In this document: positions 1 to 10,073 of the stretch, piece by piece
Layout of the letters: each line of letters begins with the position of its first letter
How positions within the stretch are numbered: the first letter of the stretch is position 1
NCBI GenBank assembly: GCA_017480245.1
Contig: JAFVBA010000007.1
Span: 1 to 38,337, forward strand
Reading direction: 5' to 3'
DNA: 38,337 nucleotides
Source of the DNA: Bacteroidales bacterium
GTDB lineage: Bacteria > Bacteroidota > Bacteroidia > Bacteroidales > P3
Notes under the pieces: model-generated
Told to the model about the DNA's origin: nothing
Seen by the model: the letters and a program-made list of their open reading frames with translations, nothing else
Databases searched by the model: none
Program-made: the position numbers and the translations under genes

Positions 1-133
1 TCGCAAAAGAATATGAGCAATACCCTCCGCTACGCTCCGTTTATTGCTCATATTCTTTGAGTTAGCCTATGTCTCAGCCTACTTTTTGACCAATTGACAC
101 TCTAAAACGCAAATTCAGCCTACTTTTTGACCA
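1..133. mobile_element. Possible terminal fragment of an insertion sequence (IS21-like?)
   Basis: The 19-mer TCAGCCTACTTTTTGACCA occurs twice, at 74-92 and 115-133, a 41-bp offset. Read on the minus strand this gives two copies of TGGTCAAAAAGTAGGCTGA, the outer one starting with TG. Repeated motifs near TG...CA ends are typical of IS21-family termini (family knowledge). No transposase is visible because the window starts here, so the assignment is an inference. A 17-bp perfect hairpin lies just inside, at 6-58. Confidence 0.3.
6..58. repeat. Perfect 17-bp inverted repeat with a 19-nt loop
   Basis: AAAGAATATGAGCAATA at 6-22 is the exact reverse complement of 42-58. The loop is GC-richer than its surroundings and contains two CTCCG boxes. 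It has no T-run on either side long enough for a clear terminator. It may belong to the putative insertion sequence to its left. Confidence 0.7.
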
Positions 134-222
134 TTAAGCCTTAATTTCAGAAAACAGTAAATTCTTTTGAGAGATTAATTTTGTAGAACGCCACCTTGAA
201 ATAATGAGTTAAGAAGCGGAAT

Positions 223-258
223 TTTTTAGGATACTTTTTTCAAAAAGTATCCTAAAAA
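223..258. repeat. Perfect 17-bp A/T-tract hairpin
   Basis: TTTTTAGGATACTTTTT at 223-239 is followed after 2 nt by its exact reverse complement at 242-258. Because T-runs and A-runs bound the stem on both sides it could stop transcription in either direction. It lies between the putative IS end and the terminator of the giant gene. Confidence 0.7.
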
Positions 259-314
259 TTTACCCTTTTTATCGCAATTTACAAAATTTATATCCTATAT
301 ATAAGCCATAAAAC

Positions 315-346
315 AAAAAAACGACGGAGTAAATTTCCGCCGTTTT
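315..346 (-). terminator. Rho-independent terminator of the giant T9SS protein gene
   Basis: On the minus strand a stem AAAACGGCGGA pairs with TCCGTCGTTTT (one G-U pair), loop of about 7 nt, followed by a T-run. It starts about 25 bp past the stop codon of the 2990-residue gene. Apart from this, the 370 bp left of that gene hold only the repeats listed separately. Confidence 0.75.
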
Positions 347-370
347 CATTTAAGATTATTAATTAGAAAA

Positions 371-3300
371 CTATTGTTTAATCAAAGACAATGTTTTGTT
401 GATTTCGCCGCTTATTACTCTTATGTAATAAACACCTTTAGCAAAGTTTTCAGATTTAATCTCCATAGTTGTCTGTCCTTGAGGAAGAACAGTCTCAGAA
501 ATTACTCTACCATTAACATCTACAACGATAACCTTAGCATCACTTGAAAGGCCTTCAACATTCAATACTGCGTTATCTACCGTAGGGTTAGGATAAGCAA
601 TCAATGATACTGAATTTTCTGCATCCGTCAATGAAGAAGGTTTAGTAGATACACTCTTAACGTCTCCGTTGAATGTGTTATCTTCCGTTGTTACAAATGC
701 TCTGTATTCGTATTCAGTATCCGGTGTCAAACCTTCAACCGTTGCAGTCATTGCACCGTTAGCAACATTAGAAGCAACAGTTTTCCAAGAGTTAGTTCCT
801 TTTTCTCTGTAATTGAAACCGGAAGCCTCTATGTCTTTGTCGCCCTTAGTTACTGTAGCGTTCAATGTGATAGATGTTTGGTCGGAAGTAGCGTTACCCG
901 TTACAACAACAGGATTAACAACTTCTTTAACCAATGTAGTAAATTCTTGTTCTTCACCCACGATAGTAGTATCTGCACCTATTTTTGCATAAGTGTAATA
1001 TACGTAGTTGGTGTTGTCGTTCAAACCTGTTGCATCAAATGAGAACTGCTCGTTGGTTGTGGTAATACATTGCTCGGTTACGGCATTTTGTCCCTTAATC
1101 TTATAAGCAAATCCCTTTTCTGTAACATTTACATTGATACCGTTAATGCTTACACGTCCGTTTAATGTAGCGGATGTAGCAGTAACTGAAGTAGCTGCAT
1201 AAGTTTGAACAGTAGGATAGACTATTACTCCACCATCTGTAACGAAGAACAACTCTTGACCATAGAATGTACCTGACTTAGTAGTAGCAAATGCTCTAAA
1301 CGTGTAGGTAGTACCTGCTTCAAGATTAACTAATGATGAAGAAATATCATCACCGGATACTGCCTTAGTTATAGTGTCGGTTGTACCTGAGATTGCATAT
1401 TTGAATCCTTTGGCTGTTATGGTCTGGCTGCCTTCTGTGATTGTTGCATGCAATGTTGCATGTGTTGAATCAATACCGTCAGCGGCTAATGTGATAACCG
1501 TAGGAGCAATAAATACACCCTCTGGAGTATGGAAATCAACTTTTGCAGAGTGGATTCTCTTAGTTGATGTCTCTACCCAAGCAACATATTCATAGTTACG
1601 GTCTGCAATCAAGTCTTCTGCTTTGTACATAAACTCTGAACTTGGAGAAGTCAAAGTAATGGTATCTTGAGTAGAACCTTTCTGACCGTAAGCAAATCCA
1701 ATCTTAGTAATAGTTATATTTTGTCCGTAGTTGGTTATCTCTGCACGCAAAATAGCAGAAACAGTATCCAACTCTCCTTCCAAAATAGTTTTTGCTTCTA
1801 CCTCAGGGTCTATAACAGTAGATGCGTTGTAATCAGTCTTGAATTCAACACTCTCTCCATTTATACCGTTAGTGTAGTAAGCAGTCTTAGCATAAGCATA
1901 AACTGTATAATCAACATAGTCGCCTAATGTATCAACGGTTGCAGAAGTTGCAGTGCCACTCAAAGCAATAGTTTGAATGTTGTTAGGCGTAGCAGTGCGG
2001 TAGAATACAAATCCTCTTTCGGTCAAAACTTCGTCAGTCTGAGTGAAAGTTGCACTGAATGTTGCGCTGTGGTCATTAATATCGGATACAGTAACTGCAC
2101 TTACTGTCGGCTCTACAGGAACATACTCTAAAGTAGAGAATGTTTGGTCAGCTCCTTTATAAACAGAATCATTTTCTTCTATTTTTGCATAAGCATAATA
2201 AGTGTAATCTGTTGCAGGAGTTAAAGTAGTAACCGTTGCGGTGAATGTAGAAGTTTCATCGTCAGAAACAACTGTCTGTAGAGTAGAAGCAGGAGAAACT
2301 GTCTTCCAATAAACGAATCCACGCTCTGAAACTGTACCGTCTTGTTTATTAACCATACCGCTCAATGTAGCAGTAGCAGCAGAAGCAGATGTAGTTGCAC
2401 CTACAGTTGCTACGTTGGTATTAACAAACGGATGTAAGAATGCTTTAGCAGTTTTTACGTGCAAAGTATCCCATGCAGAAACAGAGTTAGCACAATGAGA
2501 ACGGATATAAACATTGTAATCTGTCAATTGTTTGAATGCATAACCCTCTGAAGTAGTTGTGAATGTATAGTGGGTTGAATCTTTAACGGTAATATAGTTG
2601 CCGTCATAAGCATTGTACTGAGGATTGTCGTCCTGAGTAATCATAATATCAACACCGTTTGTTGCATAAGCAGTCTCTATTGACCAAGAAACGCTAACCG
2701 TTGCATCAGTAACCGAATCTTCTTCTATGGAAGTAACTTCAGGACAGAACAATGGGTTGTCGCCTGCTGTTACGAAAGTCAAAGCCTTCCAAGGAGAAAC
2801 ATTACCGTTATCAACAGTATCGTAGCCTATTAGGTTGTCGTTGTCATCATATTTAGGATTAATGTCAAAACAGTGGGAACGAACATAAACCGTGTATTCA
2901 TTACCTGCAATCAAGTTATTGAATGTAGCTGTAGAATCTGAAGTAGTTTGCCACATACCGTGAAGATTAATCTTGTAATCCCATTTCTTCTCATAGCCTG
3001 TTGTTGTCCAAGTAACAGTAGCAGTATTCTCATCTGCTGCATACAACAAACCGTCTTCATCGCTGACTTCACCGTCAGTCAAAGAAAGAGTTACATTGTT
3101 TTCACAAGGAGAAATACCGTCGTTAGATAACAAACGGAAGTCATCCATATAATAAGAATAAGTTGTTCCAGGATTTTCAGATTTCAAGATAACTGCCTTA
3201 GTACCTGTAGAAATAATATCATTGAACGGTATCTGAACTTGTCCCATAGTATTATAATTCCAGTTACCCATATCATTTGCCTTAAGGAATGTAATAGGTT

Positions 3301-6300
3301 CCCAAGTATTAGTATCCCAAATATCATTAGCAACATAAACTCTTATACCTACATTATCAGAAGTAGAATACCAGTTATGCATTATCCAGAAAGTAAATAG
3401 ACCGTTTTCTATGTTTTCAAAATAAGGAGTTGCTATTGTACCCTCATTCTTCCATTCCATAGAAGTAGCATCACCTGTTCCAGTAGAAGCGTTAGATGCA
3501 TCATGTCCTGTCGCTGCGTATGTGATAATAGAAGGATACAAACATTCACCATAATAGTTAGCGCCTAAAGAAGAAACAAGTCTTGTCCAACAAATAGGAG
3601 TTGCTCTGTTATTGTATCTGTCAATAGCAAAGTTATCTGACCAACCTGCAGCCAAAGGCTCGCAATCTGTCCAAACTGAAAGGAATGTAGGAACGGATAA
3701 TGTAGTATCATCATCCGATACACAGTTAGCATACACACGGATTTCGTATTTAGTTCCTGTTATCAAATTGTTAATAACAATATTAGTGTCCTCGGTAACG
3801 AATGATGTAGGAGTTTGTCCTGATTCATTGTATTCAACCGTCCAAGAAGTGTGGTCTGGATGTGGGTCATACCAGTTCAAAGGAAGAGATGTAGTATATA
3901 TCTTATGACCCTTATCTACTCTCAAATCCTTAACAGAAGAACAAGAAGAACCAATGATTCTGATGTTATCAACAGCAGCACCAGGGTTAATATGATTAGA
4001 AGTATTATTTCTCCAATAGAACTGCAAATCATAAGTCTTATTAGCAACACCTGTTACTTTGTATGCTTTATGAGTCCAAGTATTAACACCGACCATTTCA
4101 TCTCCTTCAACTATATTGATTATTTCGTTATCTTCACCAATCAAACGAACTCTCAAATAGTTATTGTCTTCGTGTCCTGAAGCGATGTAATCAAATTCTA
4201 TTGAGTATTCTTCATCGTCTCCGAATTGAATTCCCATAGTTGCATAAGCATCGGATGTGGTACCGGCAACATTACCTGACCATTTGAAACTTTCGCCGCC
4301 GTCATCAGACAAATATAATGAATGATGAGTCCAACCGTCGCCATAGGTATCATCAACACCTGTTGCTTCACCGATATAGAATTTATTTACACCTGTACCC
4401 GTGATTTGTATAGTGTTGTTGGAATCTGCATTCTCAAAATGTAAGAAGTAAGGGAATTCTTTTACACGTTTTCCTAGTGTAGAAGCCATAATGTTTTCGG
4501 TAGGTTGAGAATCTTCACCGCAAACGGCTCTTACATTGAAATAGTAATTAGCACCTGACTTCAAACTATCAATATCAAAAGAAACATTCTTACCGTTGAT
4601 AGTTGCATTGGTAGAATTAACAGTTACCTCAGACATATTATCGGTAGATGTTCCGTAAGCAAGAACCCAAGTATCTGTTGTACCGTTTTCTTTCCAAGTA
4701 AGAGTCATACCGTCTTCCGTTACATTAGAATAATCTAAGTTAGTAGGACGTGCGCAGTCAAATCCTTTGATAACAATATTGTCTATTGCAGCAGGAGGAT
4801 TTGCTTCATAGTAATAAGAATCTCTGTATCTCCATTCAAATACAAGATTATAAACACCGCCTGCAACACCTTGTGCAATCGTTGTAACGTTTTTCCAATC
4901 ACTTGCATCTGTTTGGTTTTCTATCAAAGAGATTGCAGTAGATTTGTCTATTTCATCAACCTTAGTCAAATCAATACTTGCAGGAACTAAATAAGCAGAC
5001 AGATAACCATAGGTATAATCTCCGTAAGATTCCTTCTCAACTCCGCCGACCATGTGGTCAAATGAAATTTCGTATTCATTCTTATCTGCAAATTTAACAG
5101 GAATTGCTGCAAATACAGAAGCATAAGAAGAAGAATAACCACTACTTCCAGGAGTGTAATGGAATTCGTGTGTAGAATCATTGTCAGTTACATATAATGA
5201 ATTGTTTGCCAATGCAGAATCACCTGCATATATATCAACAATCCAATTGTTATCATCTTTTCCAACGTTTGTCAAAGAATATTTAGTAGCGTCTTCAAAA
5301 TCTATCTCATAAACCTCATCGCCTAAAGTAATATAGTTAGACGTTGTTGTTTTAGCAGTAACTACAGCAGTTTGATTAGTTTCACCATCGCCGCAATCAA
5401 CAGAAAGATAGATTTCATAATAAGTTTCAGACTCTAAGTTATTAATCTTATAAGTAGAACCTGTAACTGTTACAGCAGTGTATGCTGCCTCCTGCTCGTC
5501 TTCACCTGCAACCTTGCGGTAATTAACCTTAGTAGTTGCTCCTTCGGTATTGTTAGTCCAAGAAAGAGTAATACTGTTTTCATCTGTATTGTAAGTTATA
5601 TCTGACGGTTTAGCACAATCTGAACCATTGATAACAAGGTTATCAACTTGTGCGTCATAAGCATAACCGTATTGGTCATAATAACCTAATACCAATTGCA
5701 TATTTTGATTAGCAAGATTATTAGCAGTGTATTCAAAGTGAGTCCATTCACTTGCAGATAATTTATCACTGATAGCGTATTGGTCATTAGGCATAGAAGA
5801 AGTTACCTCTACATTTGTAGGAACAAGGTATGCTCTTATATATCCTTCATAATATGAAGAACCGCCGCCGTTGTAATCAAATGCAATTGTATGTTCTGCT
5901 TTATCATTAAACTGAACGTTCAATGTAGCAGTAGCAGACATTGTATTAGAAGAACCTTTGGTTGTATAAAGACCTTTTTCTCCGTCTTTCTTACCGTCTG
6001 CGCCAACGTTCCAAGCATCGCCGTTGCTTAAGAAAGCAAAGTCGGTTGTTGCCAAAGAAGCGTCATCATCTTCAAATCCCTGAATGTAAGGAACAGAAAC
6101 AGGAGAAGTCTTTGTTACGAATGTAAATGTATAACTTGGGTCGGATTCATCACCGTTGCCGCAGTCTGCAGTTACATATACATTATAATAAGTGTTAGAT
6201 TCCAAATTAGTCAAAGTAACGGATTTGGTATCGTTATCACTTGTTACGTTAGTAGCAACAGACGGCTCGTCAGAAGAACCTTGTTTTTTGTAATAAACTT

Positions 6301-9300
6301 TCCAAGCAGTGTGGTCGTATGTATCCGTGAATTTGATAGTGGCGTCGTTATCCGAAGCATCTACCAACTCCAAAGAGTTTTTAACAATAGGCATACAAGT
6401 AGGCAAAGTTGCTACTTTGATATTATCAACATACCAAGAAGTATAACCATAGTTACTTGATGTTGTAGTATATTTCAATGCTAAATGAGTAGCCTCTTCC
6501 GGAAGGTCTGTTAAGAATGTTTCGGATTCTAACCAAACTCCGTTATCCGTTGCATCCAATGCTGCCAAAGAAACAAATGTATTTGCATCGGTTACATTAG
6601 TTAAATAACCAACGTCAAATGTACCTTTACCATAACCGTATTGTTCATTAGTACGATACATAAATTGCAATCTCATTTGAGTTAAATCAATATCCTCTGC
6701 AAATTGAGGTAATGCTATAATTTCAGTACCTGCATCGTTTGATTTAAACTCTAATGCAGTAGTTCCTTCAAAGCAGTTATCGGCACCTGTTACATATTTA
6801 GGATAAGTTACATTTACATAAGACCAAGTACTATAATCATAATCTTGCCATGTTGCTGAAGCAGTCAGCGTCCAACAATCCAAAGTGTAACCGTCTTCAA
6901 ATCCGGTCTGCCAAGGAGTAGTTGCTATGGCAACACAAGCAGTATGAACAGTTATAGCTTCCGTTGCAGCAGATTCTTCACTACCGCAAAGAGCAGTAAC
7001 TTTTACTTGATAGTAAGTATCGCCATCTAAGTTATCTATTGTATAAGTAGGCTCGCCGCTTACAGATGCAACTTCCCATTCTGCATCTGTAGTTTTTTTG
7101 TAATAAACTTTCCAACTGCTTATATCGCCTGCTTGATTCCAAGTAACAGTAAAGTTATCCGTCTCAGGAGCACCACTTACAGCCAAAGAAGTAGGAGTAC
7201 CGCAATCTGCACCTGTGATAACCATATTATCTATTGCAGGAGCACCTGAAGAAGTTCCATAACTACCGTCGCAACGGAACATAAATACTATTTGTTTTGT
7301 AGTATTCTGAACCTCCTCCAAAATATAAGAAGCACTTGCCCAATCACTTTGAGATTCGCATTGTAGCAAATAATCACCTGTAGGATAACCGTTATTAGGC
7401 AATTCTGCTGAACCATCAACAACATAAACTCTCAATCTGTCATAACCTGCATCCCCCATACTTCCTTTGTAATCAAAAGAAAGTGTATATTCAGCACTGT
7501 TACCGAATTTAACTAAGAATGATGCGTAAGCATAAGTAGATGAATTTGTGCTATAAGCACGTGAAGTTCCGTTATCGTTTGAAACATAAAGAGATTTTTC
7601 ACCACTATTTTTATCTGCAGAACCTACAGTCCAAACATTAGTAGTATTGCTGCTTTGATAAGCCCAACCTGTCATTGTTTCCTCTTCTTCAAATCCCATT
7701 GTGTAAGAACCGCCGTTTTCATCCAAATCATAAGGAACGGCAGTAGTCATAAAGTTAAGGATATTAGACTTTTCTGCTGCGTCAGGGTTAGAACAAGTTC
7801 TTGTTACGTATGCAGTATAAGAAGTACTTGATTCCAAATTCTCTATTGTATATACTGTATCGTAAATATCTACTACGATATAATCTTCACCTGTTGATGC
7901 TTTGTAATACAATACCCAAGAACTCTCTTCTTCAGAATCTGTGAATTTTATTGTTGCAGATTCATTGTCAGAAGTAGTGCAAGCCAATGTACCGGAAATC
8001 TTAGGACAATCCGGCTGCAATTCCAAAGTCATATCATCTACATACCAAGAAGCCTCACCTGTTGAAGTAAAGTGCAATACAATGTATGTAGTACCTGCAG
8101 CCTCAGAAGTAAAATCATAAGCATATTCTTCAAATGAACCTTCTCCGCCATAATGATTAGGAACGGTTGTAAAAGCAGTAAATGTAGAAGCATCTGACAA
8201 ATCTGTAACTGTTCCTATCTCCATTTTACCAGCATTAGAACCTGATTGATTTACTCTGTGATAAAATTTCAAACGTAAAGTTGTAATGTCAATACTACTT
8301 GATAAAGCAGGTAAAGCAATCATGGTTTCACCTTGTTTAGACTCCAATGCATGAGTAGTACTATAAGAAGCAGGACCATAATTTACAAGATTAGGAAAAC
8401 CACTTGAATTAGAAGTTATTATTGTCCAATTATCAATACCGTCCTCAAAGTCATCAAACCAAGGAATTGATGCGATATTTGTAACAGAAGGGTCGGCAGG
8501 AGTTTTGAATGTAACAGTGTTGGACGCTTCTCCCACTCCTTCAGAACCACAATCGCGGGTTACGTACGCAGAATAATTAGTTTTTGCAGTAAGACCTGTC
8601 AATGTGTAAGACTTGTCTGACAAACTAACTTCAGTGTAATCTTCGTCATTCTGCGATTTGTAATAAAGTATCCAAGCAGTTGCATCTCCAGCATCTTCAA
8701 AAGAGAAAGTAACTTCGTCATAAGACAAACCTGAATACGATAATGTTCCAGTGATTGCAGAGCAAGCAGGAAGTTCTTCTACGGTAATATCATCTATGTA
8801 GTAAGAACCTGAACCAAGAGAGTTTTTAAAATAGAAAGCAATGTACTTCTCTCCATTTGTTGCTCCCTCCAAAGAAATTACATACTCCTTCATCACACTG
8901 GAATTTGATGATACAGGAACACCTGTAAGGGTAGATAAAGAAACAAAAGTCTCTTCGTCCTCAGGGTCAGACATAACTCCGACTTCCATAGAAACAGAAG
9001 AAGAACTGGTGTTTCCCTGAGCCCAGAATCTAATTCTCGCCGTAGATAGATCAACATCAAATTGAGGAGTAACTAAGATACAATCTCCGTTCTTGAACTC
9101 AATTGACGTTTGGCTACCTCCGTGAGTAACTGTTGTATAACCTCTAATCTCCTGAGGGAATGTTCCTCCCCAAGTAGGATCTGAGTCATACACAGTTTTT
9201 GCTTTTGTGTAACCCTCAAGCGCATCGTCATTCTCAAAGCCGTAACTATAAGGTAACGACGTTACTTGAGCGAACGCGCTGACGGCTGCAAACATGCATG

Positions 9301-9343
9301 CCATCAGCATAAAACTGACTCGTTTTTTCATTTTACTTTTCAT
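371..9343 (-). CDS. Giant multi-domain secreted protein with FN3/MAM-like modules and T9SS type A sorting domain
   Basis: This is a 2990-residue cell-surface or secreted protein. It begins with two Lys-rich positions, a hydrophobic core and an AFA-Q signal-peptidase site near residue 25. About the first 2000 residues alternate two module types. One is a jelly-roll module of about 180 residues with recurring FEDxxxxxxW starts and YYIDDI/WYVDDM ends, similar to MAM or cleaved-adhesin domains. The other is a fibronectin III-like module of about 90 residues with WxLYYK and YxAYVTxxC motifs. Residues of about 2250-2890 are shorter tandem beta-sandwich repeats with the phrase ERGFVFY or similar. 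The last 80 or so residues start YPNPTVDN and end GVYYIRVISG...KTLSLIK, a type A T9SS sorting signal. By family knowledge such proteins are exported by SecYEG, moved through the outer membrane by T9SS and anchored to surface lipopolysaccharide. No catalytic domain is recognised, so adhesion or glycan/protein binding is the best guess. An alternative ATG lies at 9331. Confidence 0.93.
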   Translation of the reverse strand: MKSKMKKRVSFMLMACMFAAVSAFAQVTSLPYSYGFENDDALEGYTKAKTVYDSDPTWGGTFPQEIRGYTTVTHGGSQTSIEFKNGDCILVTPQFDVDLSTARIRFWAQGNTSSSSVSMEVGVMSDPEDEETFVSLSTLTGVPVSSNSSVMKEYVISLEGATNGEKYIAFYFKNSLGSGSYYIDDITVEELPACSAITGTLSYSGLSYDEVTFSFEDAGDATAWILYYKSQNDEDYTEVSLSDKSYTLTGLTAKTNYSAYVTRDCGSEGVGEASNTVTFKTPADPSVTNIASIPWFDDFEDGIDNWTIITSNSSGFPNLVNYGPASYSTTHALESKQGETMIALPALSSSIDITTLRLKFYHRVNQSGSNAGKMEIGTVTDLSDASTFTAFTTVPNHYGGEGSFEEYAYDFTSEAAGTTYIVLHFTSTGEASWYVDDMTLELQPDCPKISGTLACTTSDNESATIKFTDSEEESSWVLYYKASTGEDYIVVDIYDTVYTIENLESSTSYTAYVTRTCSNPDAAEKSNILNFMTTAVPYDLDENGGSYTMGFEEEETMTGWAYQSSNTTNVWTVGSADKNSGEKSLYVSNDNGTSRAYSTNSSTYAYASFLVKFGNSAEYTLSFDYKGSMGDAGYDRLRVYVVDGSAELPNNGYPTGDYLLQCESQSDWASASYILEEVQNTTKQIVFMFRCDGSYGTSSGAPAIDNMVITGADCGTPTSLAVSGAPETDNFTVTWNQAGDISSWKVYYKKTTDAEWEVASVSGEPTYTIDNLDGDTYYQVKVTALCGSEESAATEAITVHTACVAIATTPWQTGFEDGYTLDCWTLTASATWQDYDYSTWSYVNVTYPKYVTGADNCFEGTTALEFKSNDAGTEIIALPQFAEDIDLTQMRLQFMYRTNEQYGYGKGTFDVGYLTNVTDANTFVSLAALDATDNGVWLESETFLTDLPEEATHLALKYTTTSSNYGYTSWYVDNIKVATLPTCMPIVKNSLELVDASDNDATIKFTDTYDHTAWKVYYKKQGSSDEPSVATNVTSDNDTKSVTLTNLESNTYYNVYVTADCGNGDESDPSYTFTFVTKTSPVSVPYIQGFEDDDASLATTDFAFLSNGDAWNVGADGKKDGEKGLYTTKGSSNTMSATATLNVQFNDKAEHTIAFDYNGGGSSYYEGYIRAYLVPTNVEVTSSMPNDQYAISDKLSASEWTHFEYTANNLANQNMQLVLGYYDQYGYAYDAQVDNLVINGSDCAKPSDITYNTDENSITLSWTNNTEGATTKVNYRKVAGEDEQEAAYTAVTVTGSTYKINNLESETYYEIYLSVDCGDGETNQTAVVTAKTTTSNYITLGDEVYEIDFEDATKYSLTNVGKDDNNWIVDIYAGDSALANNSLYVTDNDSTHEFHYTPGSSGYSSSYASVFAAIPVKFADKNEYEISFDHMVGGVEKESYGDYTYGYLSAYLVPASIDLTKVDEIDKSTAISLIENQTDASDWKNVTTIAQGVAGGVYNLVFEWRYRDSYYYEANPPAAIDNIVIKGFDCARPTNLDYSNVTEDGMTLTWKENGTTDTWVLAYGTSTDNMSEVTVNSTNATINGKNVSFDIDSLKSGANYYFNVRAVCGEDSQPTENIMASTLGKRVKEFPYFLHFENADSNNTIQITGTGVNKFYIGEATGVDDTYGDGWTHHSLYLSDDGGESFKWSGNVAGTTSDAYATMGIQFGDDEEYSIEFDYIASGHEDNNYLRVRLIGEDNEIINIVEGDEMVGVNTWTHKAYKVTGVANKTYDLQFYWRNNTSNHINPGAAVDNIRIIGSSCSSVKDLRVDKGHKIYTTSLPLNWYDPHPDHTSWTVEYNESGQTPTSFVTEDTNIVINNLITGTKYEIRVYANCVSDDDTTLSVPTFLSVWTDCEPLAAGWSDNFAIDRYNNRATPICWTRLVSSLGANYYGECLYPSIITYAATGHDASNASTGTGDATSMEWKNEGTIATPYFENIENGLFTFWIMHNWYSTSDNVGIRVYVANDIWDTNTWEPITFLKANDMGNWNYNTMGQVQIPFNDIISTGTKAVILKSENPGTTYSYYMDDFRLLSNDGISPCENNVTLSLTDGEVSDEDGLLYAADENTATVTWTTTGYEKKWDYKINLHGMWQTTSDSTATFNNLIAGNEYTVYVRSHCFDINPKYDDNDNLIGYDTVDNGNVSPWKALTFVTAGDNPLFCPEVTSIEEDSVTDATVSVSWSIETAYATNGVDIMITQDDNPQYNAYDGNYITVKDSTHYTFTTTSEGYAFKQLTDYNVYIRSHCANSVSAWDTLHVKTAKAFLHPFVNTNVATVGATTSASAATATLSGMVNKQDGTVSERGFVYWKTVSPASTLQTVVSDDETSTFTATVTTLTPATDYTYYAYAKIEENDSVYKGADQTFSTLEYVPVEPTVSAVTVSDINDHSATFSATFTQTDEVLTERGFVFYRTATPNNIQTIALSGTATSATVDTLGDYVDYTVYAYAKTAYYTNGINGESVEFKTDYNASTVIDPEVEAKTILEGELDTVSAILRAEITNYGQNITITKIGFAYGQKGSTQDTITLTSPSSEFMYKAEDLIADRNYEYVAWVETSTKRIHSAKVDFHTPEGVFIAPTVITLAADGIDSTHATLHATITEGSQTITAKGFKYAISGTTDTITKAVSGDDISSSLVNLEAGTTYTFRAFATTKSGTFYGQELFFVTDGGVIVYPTVQTYAATSVTATSATLNGRVSINGINVNVTEKGFAYKIKGQNAVTEQCITTTNEQFSFDATGLNDNTNYVYYTYAKIGADTTIVGEEQEFTTLVKEVVNPVVVTGNATSDQTSITLNATVTKGDKDIEASGFNYREKGTNSWKTVASNVANGAMTATVEGLTPDTEYEYRAFVTTEDNTFNGDVKSVSTKPSSLTDAENSVSLIAYPNPTVDNAVLNVEGLSSDAKVIVVDVNGRVISETVLPQGQTTMEIKSENFAKGVYYIRVISGEINKTLSLIKQ

Positions 9344-9467
9344 TTTACATTAAACATTAGTTAATTATACAATGATTTTTAATTATTTTCAATGTCTAAT
9401 AAATAAATTAAGGGGAAGAAAAGGCAGTATTGAAGAGTTCCGTCAGTACAATCTATATTGTGGGCTG

Positions 9468-9497
9468 CAAAATTAATAAAGTTTTTAATTTTGACAA
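9468..9497 (-). promoter_or_regulatory. Bacteroidetes-type promoter of the giant T9SS protein gene
   Basis: Minus-strand -7 box TAATTTTG (9475-9468) lies exactly 19 nt from a TTTTG -33 box whose TTG is at 9497-9495. This matches the Bacteroidetes sigma consensus. It predicts a start near 9460 and a leader of roughly 115 nt. Confidence 0.75.
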
Positions 9498-9664
9498 AAT
9501 TTTTTATCATTATTCCTCCCCCCACCTGCGTATTTTACTAAATAACAGTATATTACACAGAAATCAACACATAATTTATAAGTCTTACAATCTCAATATT
9601 ATCTATGGATTTATAACGTGAGAACCTATATAAATCTTTTTCGGCGTTTGTGTAACCTTGCAGC

Positions 9665-9863
9665 AACGTTACATAACGTTATACTAATTAGAAATCAACA
9701 TTTTGCGATTAATTTGATGTAACCTTAGATATAACTTTTATTATTTTTTATTAAAAAAAAGTTTAAATTTAAAAAATAGGTTACATAACGTTACAGAATC
9801 CTTATGTACAAAGGCTCTGTAACGTTTATGTAACGTCTATGTAACGTTACAAACGTTACAGAG
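9665..9863. repeat. Iteron-like cluster of TGTAACGTT / AACGTTACA boxes
   Basis: AACGTT occurs at 9665, 9675, 9787, 9821, 9843 and 9852, with AACGTC at 9832. TGTAACG starts at 9818, 9829 and 9840, three direct copies exactly 11 bp apart. CTCTGTAACGTTT (9815-9827) is perfectly inverted at 9851-9863. GTTACATAACGTTA is present at 9668-9681 and again at 9780-9793. GTAACGTTAC at 9841-9850 is itself a palindrome. This looks like a multi-site binding region for a dimeric protein. The protein is unknown. Confidence 0.8.
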
Positions 9864-10010
9864 TTTTTCGCCGATTTTGGTAGAAAAATTAGAGAAAATT
9901 AGGAACTGCAAAATAACAAAAGATATTGATTTTAAAAGTATTAGAAACTTTACTTAATCAAAAACTTTAAAACTTTTAGGATTTCTTAAAATAAAGTGTC
10001 ATTTCAGTAA

Positions 10011-10050
10011 ATTGTTTTCAGAAAAGAGTAAAATGTTTTCAGAAAACAAT
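10011..10050. terminator. Possible hairpin terminator after the LRR gene
   Basis: ATTGTTTTC at 10011-10019 is inverted at 10042-10050, and TGTTTTCAGAAAACA at 10034-10048 is a tight palindrome. It lies 24 bp past the LRR stop codon. The T-run is better on the plus strand (TTTTTT) than on the minus strand (TTT), so its role as terminator of the minus-strand gene is uncertain. Confidence 0.4.
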
Positions 10051-10073
10051 TTTTTGATTCGCCCTCTTATTTT

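Larger units (their letters stand above)
9344..10073. other. Long intergenic region (730 bp)
   Basis: No convincing coding sequence is present. It holds the leader and promoter of the giant gene at its left end, a cluster of AACGTT boxes at 9645-9863, a very AT-rich stretch at 9735-9778, and a TTTTC-GAAAA hairpin just downstream of the LRR gene. The sequence at 9500-9640 shows nothing recognisable. Confidence 0.8.

Noticed and set aside
3612-4180. Plus-strand frames opposite the giant gene (also 1374-1927 and 2948-3130)
   Set aside because: They arise from the repetitive codon use of the FN3/MAM modules. No start signals or domains.
9430-9621. 63-residue plus-strand frame in the giant gene's leader
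   Set aside because: Overlaps the minus-strand promoter; no domain or start signal.
9645-9863. CRISPR array
   Set aside because: The repeats are short, in both orientations and unevenly spaced, with no spacers and no cas genes.
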